Shown piece by piece: positions 1 through 7,769 of a stretch of DNA of 16,314 nucleotides. The stretch is from JANRKT01 sp033763355 (GTDB lineage Bacteria > Bacteroidota > Bacteroidia > Chitinophagales > Chitinophagaceae), in NCBI GenBank assembly GCA_033763355.1, contig JANRKT010000315.1:1-16314 (forward strand). Reading direction: 5' to 3'. The notes under the pieces are model-generated. The model saw only the letters and a program-made list of their open reading frames with translations, was not told the DNA's origin and ran no database searches. How positions within the stretch are numbered: position 1 is the first letter of the stretch; each line of letters begins with the position of its first letter. The position numbers and the translations under genes were made by a program.

Positions 1-353
1 TACTGGATGATGAAAAACACCCCGATGCAAAACAGGGTGTTGTAGGCAACCGCACACTGGCATCATTGTACGATCTTATCCCTTCATTAAAACCCGGACA
101 GGCATTTCGAAAAATTGGAGAATGGAACAGGGGGATGATACGGGTTTATCCTGACAACCGTATTGAGCATTATCTGAATGGTTACAAACTGGTGGAATAC
201 CAGCGGGGTACACCGGTGTATTATGCTTTGGTGGCAAGAAGCAAGTACAATGTGTGGCCCAACTTTGGAATGGCGGAGAAGGGGCACATCCTTTTACAGG
301 ATCATGGTGATGCAGTATCGTTCAGGAGCATTAAAATAAGGGAGCTGAAGTAG
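1..353 (+). CDS. DUF1080 / 3-keto-disaccharide hydrolase family protein, C-terminal part (5' end outside window)
   Basis: The reading frame is already open at base 3 and runs to a TAG stop at 351-353, so only about the last 116 residues are present. The visible part has the hallmarks of the DUF1080 concanavalin-like fold: NRTLASLYDLIP, GEWNRGMIRVYPDNRIEHYLNG, and the end motif GHILLQDHGDAVSFRSIKIREL. Family members characterised in Bacteroidota hydrolyse glycosides after the sugar has been oxidised at C3, usually in the periplasm or at the cell surface; any signal peptide lies upstream of the window. The gene ends 46 bases before a Gfo/Idh/MocA oxidoreductase, the enzyme class that makes 3-keto sugars, which supports a joint pathway. 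Family assignment is firm; the substrate is unknown. Confidence 0.88.
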   Translation, partial: LDDEKHPDAKQGVVGNRTLASLYDLIPSLKPGQAFRKIGEWNRGMIRVYPDNRIEHYLNGYKLVEYQRGTPVYYALVARSKYNVWPNFGMAEKGHILLQDHGDAVSFRSIKIRELK

Positions 354-399
354 TTCTTAACCGTAGTTAATAGTTTTCATCATTCATAAACTTTCTTTC

Positions 400-1755
400 A
401 TGTCTTCACGCAGAAATTTTATCAAACAATCAGTAAAAGCAGGGGCCGGAATATATATCGGGGCATTGGGCTTTTCTGCACAAAGCTATGCCCGCATCAA
501 AGGCGCTAACGACAGGGTACTCGTTGGTGTAGTCGGTTTTTCCGACCGTTTCCGTTCTTCTTTGTTACCCAGCTTTATGGATCATTACAAAGAACTCAAT
601 TTTGATATGGTGGCTGTTTCTGATCTCTGGAAGAAAAGACGGGAAGAGGGCAGCGCTTACCTGAAAGGAAAATTCGGGAATGACATAACCCCTTATGTCA
701 ATAATGATGAATTGTACAGGAATAAAGATATTGATGCGGTGATCATTTCTACTGCAGATTTTCAGCATGCGCTGCATTGCGTGGAAGCTGTAAGGGCAGG
801 AAGGGATGCATATGTAGAAAAGCCATTTGCAGAAACCATGGAAGATAACCGTGCTGCATTAAAAGCCGTAAAAGAAACAGGAAAAATTGTACAAATAGGT
901 TCCCAGCGCAGGAGCGGCAGCAATTATAAAGCTGCGGCAGATTTTGTTCAGTCAGGCAAATTTGGCGCCATTACCATGGTTGAATTAACATGGAATGTAA
1001 ACCAGCCCGGGCGCTGGAGAAGGCCATCGCTGGTATCGCAATTAAAAGAAAGCGATACCGACTGGAAAAGGTTTATCATGAACAGGCCTTTTGAACCATT
1101 TGATCCGCGTAAATACCTGGAGTTTCGTTTGTTCTGGCCTTATTCATCGGGTATGCCAGGTCAGTGGATGTGCCACCAGATTGATACGGTTCACTGGTTC
1201 ACTGGTCTTAATCACCCAAGAAGTGTTGTAGCCAATGGCGGTATTTATATGTGGAAAGACGGGAGGCGCAACTGGGATACCACCACTGCAGTTTTTGATT
1301 ATGGCCCTTCAGATAATTTATCGTCCGGCTTCCAGGTTATTTTTACTTCGCGTATGCACAACGGCGATGAGAGGCCCGCGGAGATTTATTATTCTAACGG
1401 TGGCACGCTTAACATGATGACCAATAAAGTTTCATCTGAAGGCGGGTTGACAAAAGAATTTGCAGCTGCTATGAACATGCAACCTTACCTTTTACCTGAA
1501 CTCACTCTCGATGATCCTTCTATTAGGGCAGTTGCTTCAGCAAATACCGGCGGTGACAGGCTGACCAGCGCACACATGCGCAACTGGATGGAATGTGTAC
1601 TGAACCGTAAACAGCCCAATACGCCTATTGAGGCAGGTTATGCCCATTCTATTGCCAGCATCATGACTAATGCTGCGGTGCGGACCGGTGCAAAAGCTAC
1701 CTTCAATAAAAAAACACAGGAAGTAATGGCAGGCGGAAAAGTTTTTAAATACTGA
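400..1755 (+). CDS. Tat-exported Gfo/Idh/MocA family oxidoreductase
   Basis: A 451-residue NAD(P)-dependent sugar oxidoreductase. The N-terminus has a twin-arginine signal (SRRNFIK at 3-9) followed by a hydrophobic stretch and a likely cleavage near AQSYA (27-31), so it should be exported folded with its cofactor. The Rossmann domain starts at about residue 40 (VGVVGFSDR); the usual third glycine of the dinucleotide loop is not obvious. The family motif EKPF is at 140-143. The C-terminal domain carries H259, D262 and H265 in CHQIDTVHW, matching the usual catalytic or substrate-binding region. Length is normal for exported members. Its TGA stop shares a base with the next ATG (ATGA-type overlap), so it is co-translated with the isomerase. 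The likely job is oxidation of a sugar or glycoside, probably at C3, feeding the upstream DUF1080 hydrolase. The substrate is inferred from context only. Confidence 0.9.
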   Translation: MSSRRNFIKQSVKAGAGIYIGALGFSAQSYARIKGANDRVLVGVVGFSDRFRSSLLPSFMDHYKELNFDMVAVSDLWKKRREEGSAYLKGKFGNDITPYVNNDELYRNKDIDAVIISTADFQHALHCVEAVRAGRDAYVEKPFAETMEDNRAALKAVKETGKIVQIGSQRRSGSNYKAAADFVQSGKFGAITMVELTWNVNQPGRWRRPSLVSQLKESDTDWKRFIMNRPFEPFDPRKYLEFRLFWPYSSGMPGQWMCHQIDTVHWFTGLNHPRSVVANGGIYMWKDGRRNWDTTTAVFDYGPSDNLSSGFQVIFTSRMHNGDERPAEIYYSNGGTLNMMTNKVSSEGGLTKEFAAAMNMQPYLLPELTLDDPSIRAVASANTGGDRLTSAHMRNWMECVLNRKQPNTPIEAGYAHSIASIMTNAAVRTGAKATFNKKTQEVMAGGKVFKY

Positions 1756-2654
1756 TGAACACAAGATCAGCTGATATAAGGACAAATACGTTGCTGCTGC
1801 GGGCAACACTTTTTTTCGTAACATCTTTTGTTGCTGTTTCTTTTGCATCATCACAGGTTGCGGTTAAACCTGCTGTCGGCATTATTTACGAAGCCGAAAA
1901 GGATAGCGTACTCTATGCAGGCGGCTGCAGGCTGATTGAAGAATCGGTAGGAAGAAGTTTTTCGCCCCGTACAATTAACGAAGAAATGTTTGAGCAGAAA
2001 TTAAAACTGTTCCGCAACGCAAAAGTAAAAGTGTATTCCTGCAATATTTTTATGCATGGATACCTGAAACTGGTTGGCCCTTCGCTTAATGAACATGTAG
2101 TACTCGGTTATGTGGATACCGTGATGCAGCGCTGCAGTATTGCCGGTATTAAACTGGTGGTACTGGGCAGCGGTGAATCAAGGCGTGTGCCTGCCGGTTT
2201 TGACCATCAGAAAGCAAAAGCGCAGTTTATTGATATTTCCCGTAAGATGGCAATGGTTTCAGCAAAATATGGCGTTACCATTGCGATTGAAAACCTCAAC
2301 AGCGGCGAAACCAATTTTATCAATACACTTGCTGAAGCGCTGGATGTTGTAAAGCAGGTGGACCATCCCAATTTTAAACTTACTGCAGACATTTACCACA
2401 TGCTCCGTGAAAATGAACCCGCATCTGCGATAGAAGAAGCCGGGGCATACCTTATCCATTGCCATATTGCAGAAAAAGAAAAACGTACAGCGCCGGGTAT
2501 CAAAGGCGATGACTTCAGGCCCTACCTGGGGGCTTTAAAAAAAATCAATTTTTCCGGTGTACTGATGCTTGAATGTGGCTGGGATAATATTAACACACAG
2601 GTTGCACCGGCATTGCAGTACCTGCAAAGGCAACTGGATGAAGTGTACAGGTAG
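1755..2654 (+). CDS. Secreted sugar isomerase/epimerase (xylose-isomerase-like TIM barrel)
   Basis: A 299-residue AP endonuclease 2-type TIM barrel, the fold of sugar isomerases, epimerases and hydroxypyruvate isomerases. Residues 1-34 form a basic then hydrophobic leader ending in SFASSQ, a probable signal peptide. Candidate divalent-metal ligands are visible at the usual strand ends: E179 in IAIENL, D212 in TADIYH, H235/H237 in LIHCHIAE, and E273 in LMLECGW. Length without the leader (about 265) is typical. The ATG overlaps the stop of the upstream oxidoreductase by one base, so translation is coupled. In the same operon as the DUF1080 and Gfo/Idh/MocA genes it probably rearranges the keto sugar produced there. 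The exact reaction (isomerisation or epimerisation) cannot be read from sequence. Confidence 0.86.
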   Translation: MNTRSADIRTNTLLLRATLFFVTSFVAVSFASSQVAVKPAVGIIYEAEKDSVLYAGGCRLIEESVGRSFSPRTINEEMFEQKLKLFRNAKVKVYSCNIFMHGYLKLVGPSLNEHVVLGYVDTVMQRCSIAGIKLVVLGSGESRRVPAGFDHQKAKAQFIDISRKMAMVSAKYGVTIAIENLNSGETNFINTLAEALDVVKQVDHPNFKLTADIYHMLRENEPASAIEEAGAYLIHCHIAEKEKRTAPGIKGDDFRPYLGALKKINFSGVLMLECGWDNINTQVAPALQYLQRQLDEVYR

Positions 2655-2675
2655 TTTTAAAATATTGTAGCAGCC

Positions 2676-2767
2676 TGCGGGTTAAGACAGAAAATACATC
2701 TTCAGTATGCCGCGGTTCTTTACTTCAATTTCTCACCTGTATATGCAGGCAAATTCATTTTTTATTT
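2676..2767 (-). pseudogene. Remnant copy of the 3' end of the adenylate cyclase gene
   Basis: Bases 2676-2767 match 4178-4269 in the same orientation with three mismatches in 92 bases. Looser similarity continues into the non-coding bases just downstream of the genes (about 2655-2675 versus 4161-4177). Read on the minus strand it encodes the last 28 or so codons of the cyclase, ending GILKMYFLS and TAA at 2682-2684. An in-frame TGA (base 2735 differs from its counterpart 4237) interrupts it after CIYR. No upstream cyclase sequence precedes it. It is therefore a dead fragment left by duplication, or by loss of a second cyclase gene. The near identity suggests a recent event or gene conversion. 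Confidence 0.85.
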
Positions 2768-2774
2768 CCAGCCA

Positions 2775-2796
2775 GCGTTGGTGTCCCCACCAACGC
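2775..2796. repeat. Perfect 9-bp inverted repeat with 4-base loop
   Basis: GCGTTGGTG at 2775-2783 and its exact reverse complement CACCAACGC at 2788-2796 flank the loop TCCC. It begins eight bases beyond the edge of the cyclase-end remnant, in the spacer between the convergent isomerase and glycosyltransferase genes. On the plus strand it is 120 bases past the isomerase stop and followed by TATTTTTA rather than a clean U-tract. It could terminate transcription from one or both sides, or be a small dispersed palindromic element at the duplication junction. The structure is clear; the role is open. Confidence 0.6.
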
Positions 2797-2917
2797 ATGA
2801 TGTATTTTTAAAGTCTAAACGTTATAAAAGCCTTCCAAATAATTTTTATTGAACCTCACCTTTCTGTAGTGTAACGAAAAATATTATTCTCTCATTTTGG
2901 ATGGTGAGATGTGCGTA

Positions 2918-3922
2918 TCAAAAGAATGAATTACCTGATAATCTCAGTTTTCTTCGTCTGAAAAAATGGTATGTTCCTGCTGCAACAGGAGCGGGAAGTA
3001 CATTCAACAAAGAGAAAAAGATACTTTTGGCGCTGAAATAATAAGGCCTCAGGCCATATTGCCCGATGAGGGTTTTAAGGCTTTTATACAGTTCCTCCCG
3101 TTTAAGAATTTTAGCTGAAAAGAAAAGCGCTGCGGGGAACTCTTTTCTTATTTCAAGCATATAGGCCGAATATTCTTCTTTTGCACAATAGCTTTTCACA
3201 TCTTTAGCAAAATACATCTTTTCGTACATGAATTCACTGAAAGGGGTCCACCGGCCTTCATTTACCACTGCATTTGAGTCATGCACAAAATACATTCCCA
3301 TACGGGTATCTGTAACATAACATTTACCTTTTCGAAGCAGGTTTAACCATAAATTAAAATCACCTGCATACCTTAAACGGCTGTTAAAACCGCCGATTGA
3401 AATGGCTGCTTCACGTCTGAAAATTGTATGTGAAAAAACAAACGGGTTGCCGTGGATGAGCGAACCGGGTATGAGTTTTTTACCATCATATATTCCCGGC
3501 TCCGATAACCCCAGTTTGTTTAATTTTTCCTGGTGAAGTTTTGTTACTGATTCGGCATTTTTCCCTTCGATAATTGTCTTTCCTGTTATCATCACTATAT
3601 CATCCTGGTCCAGCAATGGTGTAATACCTGACAGATAGCCGGGGTTTATCTGGTCATCGTCATTAACAATTTGTATCCATTCTCCCTTTGCCCTGGCAAT
3701 ACACGCATTGGAGTTTTGGTATGGCCCCAGGTTGCTGCTGTTCCTGAAATACCTGATACCGGAAAGAGGATTATCCCTGAAATAATTTTCCGTTTCATCA
3801 TTGGTGGAGTCATCGCTTACAATAATTTCAAAAGAGGTAAAAGATACCTGTTGTAATTGTTCAAGCAAGAGTTTCAGAAAAGGTAGCCTGTTGTGGGTGG
3901 TTACACAAATTGAGAGTTTCAT
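2918..3922 (-). CDS. Family 2 glycosyltransferase (GT-A fold)
   Basis: A 334-residue inverting glycosyltransferase. The N-terminus is a classic GT2 nucleotide-binding half: LSICVTTHNR at 3-12, IIVSDDST at 33-40, and a metal-binding DXD-type triplet D88-D90 in VNDDD. The acceptor side shows RYAGDFNLWLNL (184-195), where D188 fits the usual catalytic-base position. Residues 300-320 form a short hydrophobic helix followed by RRRK, suggesting membrane association at the inner face. It has no signal peptide and acts in the cytoplasm on an activated sugar, probably in surface polysaccharide or glycolipid assembly. It stands alone, not in a glycan cluster, and lies between two direct repeats derived from the end of the neighbouring cyclase gene. 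Donor and acceptor are unknown. Confidence 0.88.
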   Translation of the reverse strand: MKLSICVTTHNRLPFLKLLLEQLQQVSFTSFEIIVSDDSTNDETENYFRDNPLSGIRYFRNSSNLGPYQNSNACIARAKGEWIQIVNDDDQINPGYLSGITPLLDQDDIVMITGKTIIEGKNAESVTKLHQEKLNKLGLSEPGIYDGKKLIPGSLIHGNPFVFSHTIFRREAAISIGGFNSRLRYAGDFNLWLNLLRKGKCYVTDTRMGMYFVHDSNAVVNEGRWTPFSEFMYEKMYFAKDVKSYCAKEEYSAYMLEIRKEFPAALFFSAKILKREELYKSLKTLIGQYGLRPYYFSAKSIFFSLLNVLPAPVAAGTYHFFRRRKLRLSGNSFF

Positions 3923-4177
3923 AAATTAGTTATTTAAATTAATTTTAGCTAGATAGGGCGGGTCATGTAAAAATCCGGGTAGACAGATAACTGAAGGATA
4001 AAGTATATTTTCGTATGGCGGGACGGCGAAGATAATGTGAATTGATAATTCAGGAATATTATTTTTTTGAAATCGGGCGCCGCATCCTGATGGTAGTCAT
4101 TGTTCAGTTCGTTGCCTTGCGTTGCCTCCCTAAGGAGGTGGTGCAGATAACAGAAGCCCCTTCTTAAAATAGTGTCA

Positions 4178-4269
4178 TGCGGATTAAGACAGAAAATACA
4201 TCTTCAGTATGCCGCGGTTCTTTACTTCAATTTCTCCCCTGTATATGCAGGCAAATTCATCTTTTATTT
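4178..4269 (-). repeat. Parent copy of the 92-bp direct repeat (3' end of cyclase gene)
   Basis: This is the intact counterpart of the fragment at 2676-2767. It includes the cyclase stop codon (4184-4186) and its last 28 codons. The two copies lie 1502 bases apart in direct orientation and bracket the glycosyltransferase gene, so recombination between them could delete that gene and regenerate a functional cyclase end. Confidence 0.8.
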
Positions 4270-5965
4270 TATGGTAAGTGGTTTCGGATATATTGATCCT
4301 CCCCGGCTCTGATTTGCTTTCCATACGGGACGCTATGTTTACCGTATCGCCCCAGATATCGTACTGCCATTTTTTTATACCTACTATACCGGCAATGACC
4401 GGCCCGGTATGTGCCCCTATCCTGATATCAAAATGGGTTAAACCGTCCGTTGCATTCATTGCATTTTTCACCAGTTCAATCATTTCTTTTGCGGCTTTCA
4501 TTACATTCCCGGCATGTGATTTATCAGCAGACGGGAGGCCACCGGCGCACATGTACGAATCACCGATTGTTTTAATTTTTTCCAGGCCGTATTTTGAAGT
4601 AATCTCATCAAAGCCCTTAAAGTAAAAATCAATACTCTTTACCAGTTGTTCAGGCGGTATGTGTTCGGCCAGCTTTGAAAAGGATACAAAATCGGTAAAC
4701 AATACTGTTACTTCATCAAATTTTACGGCTTCCACTTTTCCGTTTTGTTTTAATTCTTTGGCTGTTTCTGCAGGCAGAATATTGAGCAGAAGGTTTTCCG
4801 ATCTTTTTTTCTCCCTCGAAATAACTTTAAAATACCAGTATAAGGTGCCTAATAATAACGTGATCAGTCCCAGGATAGCGGCAAGGGAAATAAGGAGATT
4901 GCGCTGGTTGCGCCTTTTCTGGTTGAGCAGGTCTACTTCTATTTGTTTTTGGGAAACTTCATAATCCGTTCTGAGGTCAGCCATTTTCTGAACAGATTTA
5001 ATATCGTTTACACTATCCCTGTATGCGATATGATTTTTATAATACTTAAAAGATTCCTTCGTGTTTCCTGCTTTTTCATACAGTTCATACAGTTTGAGGT
5101 TGGCATCACTGATCTGTTCTTTTAATTTGTATTGCTCTGCAAGCTGCAGGCTCCTCTTTGCATAGTTCATGGCTGCTTTATTATCCCCTTTTTCAAGATA
5201 GATATCACACATGGAAATGAGATAAACACAGATGGGATAATAATCCTGCGCTTCTTCAAGGATGCGGATGGCTTCATTTATGTTTTTTTCTGCCAACCCG
5301 CTTTTCCCCTGATTGGCGTAAACCATACCAATGTTGCCCAGGTTGTAAGCCATACCAATCAGGTAATTTGCTTTTTCAAATATTTTTCCTGATTCTTCAA
5401 AATAAAAAAAAGCAGAATCATAAATTTTGTGATTGAGAAATTCATTGCCGGCATTGGAAATGGCAGAAGCCAAGAAAATGGGGTCATTGGATTTTCGCAA
5501 AGTTGAAATTGCTTTATGATAGTAAAGCATTGCATTTTTATGATTTTTTGAAACTGAATAAATATCCGCAATTGCGCCATAAGTATTCCCTTCACCCTTA
5601 ATGTAGTTCGTTTTCCTTGCTGCTTCCCCGCTCTTGAAATAGGCATCTAATGCTTCTTCCGGATCACCCATTAATCTTTTTACATTCCCCTTTTGAAAAT
5701 AACCCCTGTGCAGGTATAAATTGTTTCCCAGTTGTTTTGACAGGCTTATCAATTCCTCTGCGTATTGTAAGGCCAGTTTGAGATCGTTTGCTTCATTAAA
5801 TGCAAGATTTCTGAGTAATTCGAGTTTAACTGAATCTTCGGGGATTTCCTGCTGATAAATTTTCTTCAGGCTATCTGCTATTTTCTGATCCTGCCCAGAA
5901 ACAGGATATAAAATGAAACAAAGAAAGCCTATCAATAAATAATAAGCTTTCTCTTTAAAAAGCAT
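4184..5965 (-). CDS. TPR-transmembrane class III adenylate cyclase
   Basis: A 593-residue sensor-type cyclase. Residues 1-24 are a signal peptide (ends PVSGQ). Residues 40-315 are helical TPR-like repeats (for example GNVKRLMGDPEEALDAYFKSG at 93-113), probably periplasmic. A coiled coil spans 318-352, and one membrane helix lies at about 357-379. A linker helix (LLLNILPAETAKELK) leads into the catalytic domain (415-593). The active site looks complete: metal-binding D425 (LFTDF) and D469 (TIGDSYM), adenine-selecting K465 and D536 (YDIWGD), and transition-state N543 and R547 (NIASRM). The K/D pair predicts ATP rather than GTP as substrate, giving cAMP in the cytoplasm on a TPR-detected signal. 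It lies 18 bases downstream of a small beta-rich gene in the same direction. A 3' fragment of it is duplicated at 2676-2767. Confidence 0.92.
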   Translation of the reverse strand: MLFKEKAYYLLIGFLCFILYPVSGQDQKIADSLKKIYQQEIPEDSVKLELLRNLAFNEANDLKLALQYAEELISLSKQLGNNLYLHRGYFQKGNVKRLMGDPEEALDAYFKSGEAARKTNYIKGEGNTYGAIADIYSVSKNHKNAMLYYHKAISTLRKSNDPIFLASAISNAGNEFLNHKIYDSAFFYFEESGKIFEKANYLIGMAYNLGNIGMVYANQGKSGLAEKNINEAIRILEEAQDYYPICVYLISMCDIYLEKGDNKAAMNYAKRSLQLAEQYKLKEQISDANLKLYELYEKAGNTKESFKYYKNHIAYRDSVNDIKSVQKMADLRTDYEVSQKQIEVDLLNQKRRNQRNLLISLAAILGLITLLLGTLYWYFKVISREKKRSENLLLNILPAETAKELKQNGKVEAVKFDEVTVLFTDFVSFSKLAEHIPPEQLVKSIDFYFKGFDEITSKYGLEKIKTIGDSYMCAGGLPSADKSHAGNVMKAAKEMIELVKNAMNATDGLTHFDIRIGAHTGPVIAGIVGIKKWQYDIWGDTVNIASRMESKSEPGRINISETTYHKIKDEFACIYRGEIEVKNRGILKMYFLS

Positions 5966-5983
5966 GGCTATATTTTGAATTTA

Positions 5984-6340
5984 CTATGAATTTACTTTTA
6001 TTATGGGATCATAACTTTTGGGTTGACCCCCGCCTTCATTAAGCCATCCCGAACCGGCCGTTGTCCATTGGATGGTATAAAATTCCTGTGTGCCGTCCGG
6101 AATATTGGGATTTACGGTCCCCTGCCAGTTAGTTGTGCCGGAAACCGGCGCCGGATCAGGATTGAATACATCAGAGGAATTGGGCTTTTCAAGAATTGCA
6201 GTGATCGCTGCAACACCAGAGCCCGGGCCTATTACCCATGTAACCTGGTCGCCCTGATCAACATTGGTAGTTCCCTGGTCTGATAAAGTTAATACTCCCG
6301 TTGATGCATTACCGGCGGTGATGGTGATGATTCTGTCCAT
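5984..6340 (-). CDS. Small beta-rich protein of unknown function, upstream partner of the cyclase
   Basis: A 118-residue acidic protein with no signal peptide and no membrane segment. Composition (many T, V, G, D, N, P) and alternating patterns such as RIITITAG, GVLTLSD, QVTWVIG and YTIQWTT suggest a beta sandwich. The end motif SYDPIIKVN resembles short Bacteroidota proteins annotated as DP-EP (DUF1888-like), but I cannot confirm that family. It shares its direction with the adenylate cyclase and ends 18 bases before its start, so the two are probably one transcript. A role as an accessory to the cyclase is inference from position only. The start is the only ATG giving this frame and follows an A/T-rich leader typical of the group. 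Confidence 0.72.
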   Translation of the reverse strand: MDRIITITAGNASTGVLTLSDQGTTNVDQGDQVTWVIGPGSGVAAITAILEKPNSSDVFNPDPAPVSGTTNWQGTVNPNIPDGTQEFYTIQWTTAGSGWLNEGGGQPKSYDPIIKVNS

Positions 6341-6676
6341 ATTTTACATTTTTGGTTAGGTAAAATTTTGCCTGTGATCTGATCAAATGATGATCAAATA
6401 AATTTCAGTATCAGGTATATTTTTCTTTTCGCTTTTAGCGATTTTTTCAGATCAGGAAAATGGTATCACAGGTTGTTTTACATTCAGGCCGCACCGGCAG
6501 GATCAATTATTGAAGGCGTATTCTGATTGGGTAGGTGGAAATGATTTATTGCATAATCCATGTGTAATGTAAATAAAAAGTTTTGAAGAACAAGCAGGTT
6601 CCTTTATTAAATTTCTTTTCCGGATGGGGGAGGTTTAACAGCAGATATTCGGGAACTTTTTTGTAACTAGTGAAGG
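6341..6676. other. Divergent intergenic region (336 bp)
   Basis: The gap separates the cyclase operon (leftward) from the terpenoid gene pair (rightward) and must hold promoters for both. I see no convincing open frame or RNA gene. I found no clear Bacteroidota promoter (TAnnTTTG) at a suitable place for either gene. One patterned site is visible: TGATCAAAT occurs twice in direct orientation at 6380-6388 and 6391-6399, an 11-base period (about one helical turn), some 40-60 bases upstream of the small gene's start. It may be a regulator site or chance. Confidence 0.5.
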
Positions 6677-7765
6677 ATGGGTTCAATACATATGTTTGAC
6701 AGGAATGTTGTTGACCATGCAATCGAAAAGGGGATAAATTACCTTTTGTCGCTGAATGCAAACGGGCGGTGGAAAGGTTTCCCTACGTTGGCCGGGGAAT
6801 CTGATATTTGGGTAACAGGTTTTGTGCTGACTCATATTTACAGTTTATGTGAGCAAACGGATATTATTGATGCAACACAAAATTTCCTGCTGCAATCCCG
6901 CCACCCTTCAGGCGGATGGTCATACAGCGCAATGGTTCCGCCTGATGCAGATTCAACAGCATGGTGTTTGATGGCCCTGCAGCAAGGCAATAAACTATCA
7001 GGTGAGGCTTTGCAGAAATCCAAAGTATTTTTATGGAACCATTTTACCGGCAACGGCATATCAACATACAGCGCCACATCGGGTATCCGTGAATTTATTT
7101 CAGCTCCAAATAATGATTTGATTGCGGGTTGGACGGCTGAACATCCTGATGTTTCCATAGCGGCAGCGCTTGCAGACCTGCAAAATGAAAAAGCGCCGGA
7201 AATATTAAACTGGCTGACAAGGCAGCAAACAAAAGATGGCTTTATTAATTCTTACTGGTGGCGAGGGCCTTATTATGCAACAACACTTTTATTACGTGCA
7301 CTGTCAATTTATAAATATCAGTTATCTGAGCAACATGCAAAGCTGATTGCAGAGGCGCTGGCCCGTGAACAATTTGCAGACGGTGGATTTGGATTAGATT
7401 TATTTGAACGAATGGATGCTTTTACAACGGCACTGGCGCTGGAATCATTTGCACACCTGTCTTATACCGGATATCAGGCGGAAAGAAATTTATGTGTAAA
7501 TGCTTTACTTGCTGCACAACAACCAAACGGAAGCTGGGCAGGTGATTATATTCTGAGGATACCTGCTCCATATGTTACTGACCCCGGCCAGGTAGCATCA
7601 TGGAACAGTGCAGGCGGTGGCGGAGATTCTTTGGTTAAAGACAAAGATGGAATATTTGCCACTGCAATGGCATGTTATGCACTGGATTGCAGAAGGCGTA
7701 CAGAAACTGAGAGAGATGTATTAAAGACAGAGGGTAAGGCGAACAGCGAAATAAAAGCAAACTGA
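6677..7765 (+). CDS. Terpene cyclase-like protein with squalene-hopene/prenyltransferase repeats
   Basis: A 362-residue alpha/alpha-barrel protein of the prenyltransferase/squalene-oxidase repeat superfamily. QW-type repeats are visible near 70-81 (FLLQSRHPSGGW), 182-195, 229-239 (REQFADGGFGL) and 278-288 (LLAAQQPNGSW). PPDADSTAW (88-96) aligns with the DXDD acid motif of class II terpene cyclases. D90 and D92 are kept, D92 at the proton-donor position, but the last Asp is Ser93. At 362 residues it is shorter than two-domain class II cyclases (about 500 or more), so it may be a single barrel or divergent. No signal peptide is seen. The next gene starts four bases after its stop. ATG at 6677 directly follows GAAGG; an ATG at 6692 (five codons later) is also possible. 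Product unknown; a non-catalytic or altered-specificity role cannot be excluded. Confidence 0.8.
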   Translation: MGSIHMFDRNVVDHAIEKGINYLLSLNANGRWKGFPTLAGESDIWVTGFVLTHIYSLCEQTDIIDATQNFLLQSRHPSGGWSYSAMVPPDADSTAWCLMALQQGNKLSGEALQKSKVFLWNHFTGNGISTYSATSGIREFISAPNNDLIAGWTAEHPDVSIAAALADLQNEKAPEILNWLTRQQTKDGFINSYWWRGPYYATTLLLRALSIYKYQLSEQHAKLIAEALAREQFADGGFGLDLFERMDAFTTALALESFAHLSYTGYQAERNLCVNALLAAQQPNGSWAGDYILRIPAPYVTDPGQVASWNSAGGGGDSLVKDKDGIFATAMACYALDCRRRTETERDVLKTEGKANSEIKAN

Positions 7766-7769
7766 TGTA

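Noticed and set aside
4111..4127. Two copies of GTTGCCT ten bases apart
   Set aside because: Too short and only two copies; most likely chance.
4125..4138. CCTCC-CTAA-GGAGG hairpin as a terminator for the cyclase gene
   Set aside because: The stem is only five bases and no T-run follows on the minus strand, so it does not qualify as an intrinsic terminator.
2655..4183. A mobile element carrying the glycosyltransferase
   Set aside because: No transposase, integrase, terminal inverted repeats or target-site duplication is visible; the flanking copies are gene-end duplicates, not element ends.
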